Shown one piece after another: positions 23,983-34,560 of a stretch of 64,000 bases of DNA. The DNA is from Hemibagrus wyckioides. Its lineage: Eukaryota; Chordata; Actinopteri; Siluriformes; Bagridae. Positions within the stretch are counted from its first letter, which is position 1. Every line of letters begins with the position of its first letter. The stretch covers positions 28,704,280 through 28,768,279 of the forward strand of contig NC_080710.1 of assembly GCF_019097595.1 (NCBI RefSeq), written 5' to 3'. Made by a program: the position numbers and the translations under genes. Below the pieces are notes generated by a model that made no database searches, was not told where the DNA came from, and was given only the letters and a program-made list of their open reading frames with translations.

Positions 23983-24389
23983 CACTATATTGCCAAAAGT
24001 TTTGGAACACCCCTTCAAATCATTTCAATTGAATTCAGGTGTTGTTTTTCAGGGTTTGGGCTTGGCCCCTTAGTTCCAGTGAAAGGAACTCTTAATGCTC
24101 CAGCATACAGACATTTTGAACTTGACTGGCCTGCATAGAGTCCTGACCTGAACCCGATAGAACACCTTTGAGATGAATTAGAGTGGAGACTCCGAGCCAG
24201 ACCTTCTCTTCCAACATCAATGCCTGACCTCACAAATGCTCTTCTAGAGGAATGGTAAAAAATTCCCATAAACACGCTCGTAAACCTTGTGGAAAGCCTT
24301 CCCAGAAGAATTGAAGCTGTTATAGCTGCAAAGGGCGGGACAACTCCATATTACATTCATGTGCATATAAAGGCTGATGTCACAGTTTT
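23983..24389 (+). mobile_element. Internally deleted Tc1-like element inserted into copy A
   Basis: Begins CACTATATTGCCAAAAGTTT after a TA (23981-23982), as Tc1 elements do. It jumps from the 5' region to the C-terminal transposase coding part (TTGGCCCCTTAGTTCC, then GACTGGCCTGC, CCCGATAGAACACCTTTGAG), with in-frame stops. The right TIR is lost. Same broad family as the 47.4 kb element but a different TIR (GTTTTGGAACACC). Confidence 0.85.
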
Positions 24390-24541
24390 GGCCTGGCTCA
24401 GAGTCTCCAGTCTAATTCATCCCAAAGGTGTTCTATGGGGTTGAGGTCAGGACTGTGCAGGCCAGTCAAGTTCCTCCACACCAAACTCGCTCATCCATGC
24501 CTTTATGGAGCTTGCTTTGTGCACTGGTGCACAGTCATGTT
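24390..24541 (-). mobile_element. Inverted Tc1 transposase fragment
   Basis: On minus it encodes the CAPVHKA to [15 protein letters not shown] region of a Tc1 transposase (for example GGCCAGTCAAGTTCC read in reverse). It is inverted relative to the adjacent fragment at 23983-24389, so the two form a partial hairpin (about 24100-24200 against 24390-24475). Confidence 0.8.
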
Positions 24542-24551
24542 GTGCTTCCTA

Positions 24552-24730
24552 CACATTTACATTTCTGGTATTCAGCAGACGCTCTTATCCAGAGTGACTT
24601 ACAAATGATCTCATTTCATACAACTGAGCAATTGAGGGTTAAGGGCCTTGCTCAAGCTGTGGCAGCTTGGGAGTCCTGGGATTTGAACTCACAACCTTCT
24701 GCTTATTAAGCCAACACTTTAACCACTTAC
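24552..24730 (-). repeat. tRNA-derived SINE, minus orientation
   Basis: Same family as at 16.9 kb: tail ACATTTACATTTCTGG and AGACGCTCTTATCCAGAG at the left, GGGTTAAGGGCCTTGCTCAA, then B-box complement GGGATTTGAACTC and A-box end TTTAACCACTT. Confidence 0.85.
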
Positions 24731-24745
24731 ACATCAATCTGACAC

Positions 24746-24875
24746 ACTTCTTTACAGCCATTCATCCTACCAAAAACCAATATGGCGAGTTTTTCTAGTG
24801 TAAATCCTCCAGTTACATATGGAGGTGGATGATAGCAGGAGTCGTATAATCTGTTGCTTTTGAATTTCCGGAGAA

Positions 24876-24913
<38 letters not shown>

Positions 24914-25960
24914 TATTCAAAATCTAAATCTGCTGTGCTGAAAGCCAGATGTTCAACAAAGCATTGCTGCTTTCTATACAATCACTGCGTTAGAGTAGAG
25001 AGGGAAGGAGGTGGAGGTTATTATCCTCCGCTCGAACATGGCTGTGGTCAGTGTGAAATGACCTCGAGTGAAGCGCTAGCCCTTTCCTGGATGCTAAGTA
25101 GCCTGGAGTCAGATATGAGCTGTGTACTCATGGGAAGTGCAGAAGGAAAAGCAGAAGGGGTGAAAGGCGGGCAGATCCACACACAGGATGGAGTCTGAAA
25201 CTGAAAATTACATATAGTTCAGTGTGTGTGTTGCATGACCTATAGATTTTTTCATTCGTGAATATATGAACTGTTTGTAATTATATGTGCAGTATGTGGT
25301 GTGTTGAGCTTTTTTATTATTACTGAAATTCTGCTTTAAAGCTATTAATTCTATAAAGCTATTAATTCAAATCCATCACCTGAAGCTACGTCCCAAATGA
25401 TGATATGAAAAAATAAATTACACAACATGAGATCATTTAAAAGACATTTGGAAGACCTCCTGTTACAGGAGTGTCTTCGGCCATCTTGAAATTGTTTTCT
25501 CGTCCAGCATCGGTGCCTGGTAGCCCCGCCCCTTTTCTGGTATGTAAGCAAAACCGCGTCCAGCATTCACACTTGTTTTTTTTCAGCATCCAGGTACTTC
25601 TTCAGGGTCATTACTCTAATATTTTTCTATATAGAACCATAATGAACAGTTTCTCTCTGCTGTTTGAATGGACATGTTGAATGTAATGTGTGTAATCTTT
25701 GTTGTTAAGGAATAGAGCTCTTTCTTGTTGCTGTCGTTTTTAAAGGTGCCAATACTTTTGGACTTTTGGCACTGGAAGTGTGATGCCCTTATAATCGAAG
25801 CAGGACATTTGTTAAAGAAAATGTAATATAGATATGAAATGCTGATGCGCTGAATTTATATTCTCTGAATAATGTAACCCAGAAATAAAAATGTGTGTGA
25901 AGCCTGTTTTAATGTCTCTGTGGAGAAATAACTCATGAATTCACAATGCAGTGTGATCTA
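24746..25960. other. Single-copy stretch
   Basis: Contains (AAT)n at about 24877-24910. GGTGCCAATACTTTTGGAC near 25745 resembles a Tc1-type terminus, but no second end was found. No gene. Confidence 0.4.
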
Positions 25961-25961
25961 G

Positions 25962-25992
<31 letters not shown>

Positions 25993-26044
25993 CACACAGT
26001 ATGCTAACTAGAGATGTCCATTTTCCAGAACAGCTAGTATTCCA

Positions 26045-26088
<44 letters not shown>

Positions 26089-26090
26089 AA
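25962..26090. repeat. (AC)n and (GAAA)n microsatellites
   Basis: AC run at 25962-25989; GAAA run at about 26045-26090. Confidence 0.95.
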
Positions 26091-26685
26091 AACAAAGAAA
26101 TCTAAATAAATAAAAGATGCAAAATTAAATCCATTTTATTTTTTAAACATTAAATATGTATTTTATTTATTTTAAATGTATTATATAAAATTTCTGTAAT
26201 TTTAGCATTTTTTTAATTAAAAAATAAACATTAAAAATGAAAAAATGGAAAATCTGTACTTTTTTTTACTTTTTACAATTTCAAAGAAAACAAAGTACGA
26301 AACTTCCAGTACTACTGTGACTAAACATATAAAATATATTTTATATATAAAATATAGATTTAAAATAAATGTATAAAAGGATATCATGATATTCACGATG
26401 AATTCATTTATAATTACTATCAAATTTAACAAAATATTCCCATTATATTCCACGTTATATAATCATGCCATCGTAACTATTAGGAATATTTGCGTAACCG
26501 TAGTTTCCTCTATTGGTGTTTTCTCTCCATCTCAATACACAGCTCTAAATATTATTCCTGAGAGATTGAGCGACATACTTTCACCACGTCCTGGACTGGC
26601 ATGCTGATGTGAGTCTTTAAAGTCATTTCTATCAACAAACTCTTGTTTCATCCTCCAAAACCAGTGACCCACTTTGCTAAGAAAT
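26091..26685. other. AT-rich stretch
   Basis: Very AT-rich to about 26480. No gene or recognised element. Confidence 0.5.
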
Positions 26686-26689
26686 CCTG

Positions 26690-27330
26690 CACTTCTAGCC
26701 CATTAAAAACCATCTGTGAAGACGAGCTCAGCTAACACGTTGCTAACTCTTGCTAGCGTTAAGCTTTGTTGTGTGAGAGAAAGTGCGATGGTGGGCGAAC
26801 ACAACCCTCGTACCCAGGCGTCCGTGTTTACCTTATCGGCGGGTGAGCCAGCCATCTGAACACAGATGTGCTCTGATTAAAAGGATGCCGAGGATGACAG
26901 AAGTGCATTAGCGTGATGTATGTGTTGTTAGCTGGCGAGCTGCTAATTCCAAATTTAGCTCCTGATTCTCACACGCCGTTCCACCTGAGTGCGCCCCGAG
27001 ATTTACTGCCCGTGCCACTGCTTTTGATGGCTTTGAGTCGTTCTTTTTCTCATTTCTGATTTATTTGTTTAGTCGAGAATTACGTTTCTAGGTCAGGAAC
27101 AAGCTACAAAGCTAAATGATCATCTTTCTTTCTATCTTTCTTTCGTTCTCTTTTTTTGTGTGATATTGGAGGCGCCACGGCTGGCGAGGTTTTGTCGGGC
27201 GAGCGCACGTCGGCCTCACAATGGTGAAAGCAGAGATTTATCTTCATTTCACGGATGCACTCAGTGAACATAATCTCCTGGAGCTGTGTTGACTTGAATA
27301 TGATATGCATTACGGCGCTGGTACCTGATT
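26690..27330. other. GC-richer single-copy block, possible CNE
   Basis: CpG-containing, repeat-free apart from a short (TTTC)n near 27123. No coding frame. A candidate regulatory block by composition only. Confidence 0.25.
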
Positions 27331-27339
27331 AAAGCAACC

Positions 27340-28340
27340 CTCATGGCACTCTATTTCAATAAGATCATCGACGTCCCTCATGACAAAAGCAATTTGTTAT
27401 TTGGAGGAGCTTGTTCGCTCTATCAGATCGACGGATCTGCTTAGCGTGATGTATGTACCTACCTAGGTCCTGTAGAATAACGCGGACAGGAAGGAGTTTC
27501 TGCCTTCCTCTGATTTTCTGCTCCTTTATCATGGCCTACTTAATGTCTTTCAGTCAGGCTGACATGGTGGATGCTCCTCCTCCTCCTCTTCCTCCTCCTC
27601 CTCCTGTATGTCCTGTCCCAGGTCACCGTCTCACCGTGTGATCTCGGCCGTGTCGCCGCACTTCATGTCCATTACTGGAGGCGAAACGAGGCTTTGACAT
27701 TGACTCTCGCTCCTGTACCTCCTGTTCCCTCCTCCCTGAAGGTTTGGCACGGACAGACTCGAAACTTCTTTGTGTATCTGTGTGCGAGTGTTTGAATTAA
27801 ATCCGAATCTGTCGCCATGTGGATGCGACAGACGAACAAAGGTGGTGCGCCTCAAGGTTTTTATGATAAAGGCGCACCTGTCTGGTGTGTGTGTGTGTGT
27901 GTGTGTGCTGGTATTCGAGCTTAAAACATTTTTTTTAAGTTATAAAAGATGTATGCGTTCCTCATGCATTCCTGGATCAACATCTTTTTAACATTCCTTG
28001 TCCTACCACGTTTCTTTTAACCTTTTAACTAGTGTGATGTCATCAGCAAGCGCCTTGGGCTCCTCCCGCTCTCTCTCTCTCTCTCTCTCTCCTGTCTTAT
28101 TCTAGTTATTGTGTTGCTCTGCATGTCAGTTCACAGAGCTAGCTCTCTCTTGCTTACCTTACTAGCACCTCACTCACTAGCATTAGCACAGCAAGGTAAT
28201 GCTAATTAGCATGTTACGGTGATGCTAATTTGGCTGTTTCTAACTAGCAGGAGGCTGTAAATACGAGGAGTCCTGGTTTAAGCGCAGGGTTTAAAAAGGT
28301 GGAGTTTTAATATTTTCAGTTAATGTGAAGCACACAATAT
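27340..28340. other. Single-copy stretch with short simple repeats
   Basis: Contains (CTC)n near 27577-27605, (GT)n at 27884-27907 and (CT)n at 28067-28092. No gene. Confidence 0.45.
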
Positions 28341-28344
28341 ATAA

Positions 28345-28848
28345 CACACACACACACACACACACAAAGCAAAGCAAAATGATAAGAAAATGTGAAGTGT
28401 TCCAGATTTGGGCGGAGCTTATTTTCTGGGCCAGACATAAAAACTCCTCAAACTAAAGCCAAGGGGGAAAAATCCAGATCCATTATATGGTGAAATGTCC
28501 AATTACAGTCTTAAAGTAAAAGAAAATAAATGATTTCTAGATCTAAAATAATACAAAATATTGTAAACTGCACCTTTAAATGTAGTAAACAATACAAAAA
28601 AAAGGTTAAACAATATTAAAAAATACAAAAAAAAGCTCTTTCTAGATGGAACTTGTGGGTTTAGATTGAGGACATGAACTAAAATTAACATGAAATAAAA
28701 TTATTAATTAATTACTAAGTCTAAAATATTTTTTTAAAAATGTATAAATGTTAAATAAAAAAACGCAAATAAACAAACTGCATCTTTAATTGTTATAATA
28801 AAAAACTTTGTAATAAAAAAACTATGTGAAAATGTATGAAGACGGGGG

Positions 28849-28905
<57 letters not shown>

Positions 28906-29195
28906 ATGTCACATGCATTTAGTATACTGTGGAGGTCATGTGACCTGAAATTTTTTAATGGCAGATTCTCAAAAATTCTGACTAACCACATCATCACACA
29001 ACTCTGTAAATTATTTTTCTCAGTTTGGTTTAAGGAACATAAAATCATTCCTTCTCCCTTTCTTATACCAGTGTAAAAAGTGTAACATGATACATACAAA
29101 GCGAAAACCTGCACATATCCATAGTTATATTTGTCCTGTGTAGAGGATGTGCCTGTGTAATATTGTCAGTATATAATGATATAAAGATGTAATAA
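28345..29195. other. AT-rich stretch with (AAAT)n
   Basis: (AC)n near 28345-28366 and (AAAT)n at about 28851-28908 (14 units). No gene. Confidence 0.6.
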
Positions 29196-29199
29196 TGAT

Positions 29200-29590
29200 A
29201 TGTGGCCCCCTGTGATGCCCCTCTGCCTCGTGCCTGGGTCTGAGAGTGGCAGGTCTGGAGGCTTCGCCTCTGCTGAAGTCATTCCGCATTAATTAAGAAG
29301 GATCCTGCTGACTTTCAAGTGGCTCTGGCTAAATGAACGCCGCCTTTTTTTCGAGCCCAGAGTCGACGCTGTTCCTGTGTTGATTGCGCCTCTTGCTCGC
29401 TGCCGTGTCTCAAATGAGGCTTGCGTGCCTCCGCTCAGTCGGAGACGGCCAAATCACAGCCGAGCAGAGTCAGGGCTCCATCAGATTACTGAGAGTAATC
29501 ATAACAAAATAAAGAGCAGGCAGTAATCGGGCTTGTTTGTGAAAGCGTTGATGACGGCAGGTGGAGTGTTTCTAATAAGGAGTTGATTTC
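29200..29590. other. Candidate conserved non-coding element
   Basis: Repeat-free, GC-richer block with CATTAATTAAGAAGG, GCTCCATCAGATTACTGAG and GCAGGCAGTAATCGGG (GATTA/TAATC sites). No coding frame. Confidence 0.35.
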
Positions 29591-30450
29591 TACGCATTTA
29601 ATATTCCTAATGCAGTTTTACATTCTGCAGGAAAAAAAAACATCTCGAAGACTGTTTTTATTTGTCAGAACAATTCCTCATGGCTTCGGTCTCGAACCTT
29701 TCTCTTCTCGGCGCAGATGTCAGAGTGTCTCTTGCTGCTCGTCAGCTTCCATCCAGCTGTCTGACGCTAGGTGCTCTTGGGCCTGAACAAACATTACAGC
29801 TGAATAAAGTGCCCCAAAAAGTGCCGCTATTGCTTTTGGCTTTTGACATGGAGATGAGAGGAAATGGTGCATGTCATCCAGGTCTTGTGCCTTCCAGATT
29901 GGTTTGTCTAAAAATCATAGAATGGCATTTTTTAAAACTCACTCATTCAAACCTCCTGCAGTGCCGGTGCTTTACTAGCAGCAGACCTTTACTTTCCCGT
30001 TGTCATAGTGTGTTAACTTTACCCATCACACAACACACACCACACCAGCCCTAGAGCTCTTCCTGTTGTTTATCATTTTCAGCATCCTTCCCGGAAGCTT
30101 TTCCTGACCTTCAGAACCCTTCAAAACCCTCATCGCTGCCTCGTGTCAGATCTTCCAAACCTTTTGTGTGTTAGCTGTGTAACACAATGCCACTGTTTAA
30201 CATTTCTGATTAGTGCTTTAAGGATGAACTGGGTGCTCAGAAGTGGGTGTGGCCAGAGTGGGCGTGGCCTGGAAACACTGTAATAAAACAGAGGTAGGAA
30301 TGCCAGGCTCTGGCAGTTCCTCATCTTCAGCTACGTAACTCCAGAGATGTTGTGCAGGACGGTTGGCTAGGTTCAATTTATGAAAACAAACTACCTGACC
30401 ATGATATGTTATTTATTTTACCCTTACATACAGTTTGGGTCAAATTTGAC
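29591..30450. other. Single-copy stretch
   Basis: One 130-codon plus-strand frame (29662-30054) has no recognisable domain or splice context; treated as chance. Confidence 0.35.
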
Positions 30451-30454
30451 AGCA

Positions 30455-30690
30455 GTATGTTATTGTTGTTGTTCTTTCGGCTGCCCCTTGTCCAGCGTCA
30501 CCACTCCAGATCTGGTCCGAATATTTGATTTAGCACAAGGTTTATGACGCATACCCTTCCTGATGCAACCCTCCCATTTTATCCAGGCTTGGGACTGGCA
30601 CTGAGAGTTAACTCTTCATCGGCACCCCTGAATCGAACCCAGGCTGTGGCAACGAGAGCACAGGATCCTGCTGCTGGACCCCCAGAAGGC
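30455..30690 (-). repeat. tRNA-derived SINE, second family
   Basis: On minus: GGGTCCAGCAGCAGGATCCT (A-box region) and CCTGGGTTCGATTCAGG (B-box, GGTTCGANTC), then a body with CCCAAGCCTGG and GGGTTGCATCAGGAAGGG. The right end TTTCGGCTGCCCCTTG matches a common fish SINE. The head resembles tRNA-Glu-type sequences. Confidence 0.7.
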
Positions 30691-31345
30691 TTTTAACATT
30701 TGACCACAGTATAAATAACCTAATTGTGAATATTTGAGCCTCTATTGAAATGGATTTTAGATCCACTAGTGTGGATCACTTTAAACAAATAAAAAAAAAG
30801 TAAAATAAATGAAAAAAAAAAATACTGGACAAGTTAAATAAACAATAATTCTGCCTGATAGTCTGTAAAAAATATTTGTCAATTTACCGGGGGAATTTGA
30901 TTAGTAGGAAGGTTGTTTGTTTAAAATGTATTTACTTATTTATGTTTTTATTCATTTATAAGCCAAACATTGAAATCAGTGACTGAAATGCAGCCATTTA
31001 GAATATGTTTGCCCAGGGCTGTCTATAAATTAACAAGCATTTCTAACATAATTAACGTATTTTGATGTTGCAATAAACACTAAAGCCAGGACAATAACCG
31101 TTAGTGAGGAGCTGGCTTTATTCCTAGTACTAAAGTTGATTGCACAGCAGTTTGCATGTGATTGACTGTGAATTTCTTCCTGTGTAACATTTCACGTTCG
31201 AGTTCTCGGCTCTCTTCACTTTGTGATTACGTTTTGATTTATGTTTGCGGTGTTTGGCAGAATTCCTTATCCTGAGCGACGTACGAAAGCGCTTTGAAGT
31301 TTCTATCAATGAATACATCATTACTGGTTCTGGTTCAGTTTTGAT
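30691..31345. other. AT-rich single-copy stretch
   Basis: No gene or recognised repeat. Confidence 0.4.
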
Positions 31346-31349
31346 CCAC

Positions 31350-31505
31350 AGAAATGTATATTTATGGTATTTTGCAGATACCTTATTTATACAACTGAGT
31401 AGCTGAGGGTCTTAAGAGCCCAGAAAGGGCAGTTTGGTGGTTTTGGGATTCAAACTCACAACCTTCTTATCAGTAATCCAGCTTCTTAACCACTGAGATA
31501 TCACT
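31350..31505 (-). repeat. tRNA-derived SINE, minus orientation, diverged
   Basis: Same family as at 16.9 kb: GTATTTTGCAGATACCTTAT tail, GAGGGTCTTAAG, B-box complement GGGATTCAAACTCACAACC and head end TTAACCACTGAG. Confidence 0.75.
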
Positions 31506-31540
31506 TATTACTCTGTGAAAATGTATTACTCTGTGAAGAC

Positions 31541-32009
31541 AGCTGACTAGCTCAGAGCTAAAAAGCTAAACTTCTGACTATTCAAGAGTTAAATAGCTAA
31601 AGAGCCGACTAGCCGAGAGCTAAACAGCAAAACAGCTGACTAGTCGAGAAGCTAAATAGCCATACAGCTGACTATTCAAGAGTTAAATAGCTAAAGAGCC
31701 GGCGAGCCGAGAGCTAAACAGCTGAGTAGTTGAGAAGCTAAATAGCTATACACCTGACTATTCAAGAGTTACATAGCTAAAGAGCCGGCGAGCCGAGACT
31801 AGTCGAGAAGCTAAATGGCTATACAGCTGATTATTCAAGAGTTAAATAGCTAAAGAGCAGACTAGCCGAGAGCTGAACATCTAAACAGCTGACTAGTCGA
31901 GAGCTAAATAGCTAAACAGTTCACTATTCAAGAGTTAAACAGCTAAAGAGTCGGCTAGCTGAGAGCTGAACAGCTGACTAGTCGAAAGCAAAATAGCTAA
32001 ACAGTTCAC
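31541..32009 (+). repeat. Minisatellite arm 1, about 31-bp unit in about 93-bp higher-order repeats
   Basis: The unit is approximately AGCTGACTAGTCGAGAGCTA plus AATAGCTAAAC. The marker ACTATTCAAGAG recurs near 31577, 31671, 31757, 31830 and 31923 (spacings 94, 86, 73, 93). This indicates a roughly three-unit higher-order repeat with deletions. It is inverted relative to the array at 32701-33201. Confidence 0.85.
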
Positions 32010-32086
32010 TATACAAGAGAGGGAGAAGAAGAAGAAAAAGAAGAAGGAGAAGGAAAAGTAGAAGACGAAGAAGGAGAAGAAGAAGA
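32010..32086. repeat. GAA-rich purine tract
   Basis: Runs of GAAGAAGAAGGAGAAG on plus, about 75 bp, at the inner edge of minisatellite arm 1. Confidence 0.85.
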
Positions 32087-32089
32087 TGT

Positions 32090-32690
32090 ATCTAGTGATG
32101 GGTCGCTGGAGATCCTGTAGGCCTGAACACACACTCCCTATTTTTGTCACTCACTCTCTCCTCGTTCTCACACAGGAATTATGCTCCATACATACAAACA
32201 AGAAGAAGAAAATCATCCCGCTCTCTGCCATCAGCCGTCTGAAGGTGATCACAGTCCACAGGCTTCAGTGACAGACGCATGGTGGAAATACGTGTCAGAA
32301 GAAAAACATAATAATCCTGCATGCGCTGGAAGAAGGAAGCCGCAGATAATAAGCGCTTATTCCTAATGCCTCCTCAGTGCAATTAATCAGAGGCGATAGC
32401 CAGCATGCGCCGCCTTTCTACACACTTATCTCCTCGTCCTGGTGCTCGTGAAGCTCCTCCTCAATCGAGTGTGTGAAGCAGAGGCTTTAGAGGAAGTGTT
32501 TTCTCTCAACATGTCTTAAGAGTGCCTTCCTTCTACCCTTAGCGCCGGACGAGCAGAATGGCCACGATGTTGATGATCAGAAAATAATAATGATGGACGT
32601 CATGCTAGCTAGCTTGTACATGATACGTTTTAGTGTGTTGAAGTAAAAAACGGGGTGACAAGGATCTGAAGGATTTCCCTAGAGCTAGTT
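32090..32690. other. Single-copy spacer between inverted minisatellite arms, CNE-like
   Basis: Repeat-free. The part at about 32350-32420 (CTCAGTGCAATTAATCAGAG, GATAGCCAGCATGCG) has the texture of a conserved non-coding element. No coding frame of note. Confidence 0.35.
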
Positions 32691-32700
32691 TTGGTCATTC

Positions 32701-33201
32701 TGCTATTTAGTCAGCTGTTTAAGCTATTTGGCTCTTGGCTAGACAGCTGTTTAGCATTTTAGCTATTGGATAGTTAGCTCAGTTTAGCTCTGATCTAGTC
32801 AGCTGTTTAGTTATTTAGCTCTGAGCTAGTCAGCTGTTTGACTATTTAGCTCTCATCAAGTAAGTTGTTTTGCAAACTAGCTCTCAGCTACTCAGCTCTT
32901 TAGTTGTTTAGCTCTCAGCTTGTTGGCTATTTAGCTATTTAGCTCTGAGATAGTCAGGTGTTTGACTATTTAGCTCTCATCTAGTCAGTTGTTTCGCAAA
33001 TTAGCTCTCAGCTACTCAGATTTTAATCTTGGCTTGTCGGCTGTTTAGCTATTTAACTCTCCAGTAGTCGGCTCTTTGCTTCTTTAGTGCTCGGCTAATC
33101 AGCTGTTTAGCTGTTTAGCTATTTAGCTCTTGTATGCTCAGCTGTTAACAGCTAGTCGGCTGTTAAGCTATTTAGCTCCCAGCTTGTCATCTGTTTAGCT
33201 A
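32701..33201 (-). repeat. Minisatellite arm 2, inverted relative to arm 1
   Basis: The unit is approximately AGTCAGCTGTTTAGCTATTT plus AGCTCTGAGCT (31 bp), the reverse complement of the arm 1 unit. The variant GTGTTTGACTATTTAG recurs 124 bp apart (about 32831 and 32955), which is four units. Confidence 0.85.
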
Positions 33202-33282
33202 GAAGTCTGTGGTTGTGGTATCCTAAGGAGGACCTTGCGCTATAAAAAGCAAAAGAACCGCCAGTGGTGATGCTATAAACTC

Positions 33283-34055
33283 ACCGTCCACTTTATTAGG
33301 TACACCTGTATATAAGCATGTGATTCAGTTATCCTGTCAACCAATCAGGTGGCAGCAGGACAGTTATAACAGTGTCAGGGTGCATTATACCCCCAAAAAA
33401 CAGAAATGTTCATAGTACTTCTTGATTTTGTGTTGTTTTGTCAGGCAAACATGCCACCGTCCAGTTTATTAGGAACACCTGTATATAAGCATGTGATGCA
33501 GTTTTCCTGTCAACCAATCAGGTGGCAGCAGGACAGTAATAAGAGTGTCTGGTTGCATTATACCCCAAAAACATAAATGTCCATAATACTTCTTGATCTT
33601 GTGTTGTTTTGTCAGGCAAACATGCTGCCGTCCAGTTTATTAGGAACACCTGTACACTCATTCAGATATCTAATCAGAGCGATTGCCGTCAAGAACTGTT
33701 CATATCACATGTCAGAATGGAGAAAAAGTCTGATCTCTGTGAGTTTAACCATGGCATGGTTCTTAGTGCCAGATGGGCTGGGTGGGTTTGAGTATTTCAG
33801 AAATTGCTGATCTCTAGGGAATTTCACACACAAACACAATCTCTAGAGTTTATACAGAAAAATAGTGCCAACATTCTACAACCAAGATCCATGTCTGCAG
33901 AATCAAAATCACAGACTTTCTTCATTCTGATGTTTGATGTGAACACTTACCGAAGATCTTGACCATGATTTTCATGACGTGTCACTGTGCTACCAGATGA
34001 TTGGCTGATTGACTATGATAACTGCATACGTGAATGCACAGGTGGACGGTGAGTT
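33283..34055 (+). mobile_element. Non-autonomous Tc1/mariner-like element with tandem left terminus
   Basis: The terminus CACCGTCCACTTTATTAGGT occurs three times, at 33283, about 33456 and about 33627 (period 171-173 bp), each with ACACCTGTA. An internal section follows, with GTCAGAATGGAGAAAAAG, GTGAGTTTAACCATGGCATG and TATTTCAGAAATTGCTGATC, matching the 5' transposase region of a known fish Tc1-like element. The 3' part has GATTGGCTGATTGA and ends CAGGTGGACGGTGAG. Most of the transposase is missing, so it cannot move itself. Confidence 0.75.
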
Positions 34056-34135
34056 TGATTGATCAGATCAGAAAATCAAGAAGTACTCAGAACATTTCTT
34101 GGTATAAATAGACATTATGTATGGCGTAGGATGCA
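34040..34135 (-). repeat. Inverted partial copy of the 172-bp terminal unit
   Basis: GGTGGACGGTG, AAAATCAAGAAGTACT, GAACATTTCT, GGTATAA and ATGCAAACAGACACTG are the reverse complement, in order, of the unit boundary near 33363-33460. The right flank therefore carries an inverted piece of the left tandem array. Confidence 0.65.
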
Positions 34136-34189
34136 AACAGACACTGCTATTATTAGTAATAGTAGTAGTAGTAAAGTAAAACCAATCCC

Positions 34190-34560
34190 AAGCCTCATGT
34201 CAGCCTCCAGAAGCTTTTAAGAGACTCGGGATAGAACAGGGCTATTTAGCGTAAATTATAGCCTGCACATTTTATCAATGCCGTAATCATTATGTGAGCA
34301 CATTCACTCATTGTTGTCTGTTTTGTCATTTTGTGGGTTTCTTTCTTTATTTATTTCCCCCTCATTGTGTGGATGCTGTGAGCAGAAGCGATTGCATTGT
34401 GGAGCAATCACCCTCCTATTAAAAGATAATGGATGAAGCGGCTTTGGAATTCAGAAAGATCGGAAAAGCGCCGAGACTCCGCCCGGGGAATCGGATCACA
34501 ACATCTCGGACGTGCGCTATAATAGCAAGTAAAAGAATGCCTTTTTTGCACTTCGTCTGT
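34190..34560. other. Candidate conserved non-coding element
   Basis: Repeat-free block with CTATTTAGCGTAAATTATAG, CCGTAATCATTATG and a CpG-containing part at 34440-34530. No domain in the short plus frame starting at 34429. Confidence 0.35.

Noticed and set aside
25740..25790. Additional Tc1 element from a terminus-like phrase (GGTGCCAATACTTTTGGAC)
   Set aside because: Only one short phrase, no opposing terminus, no TA duplication and no transposase remnant nearby.
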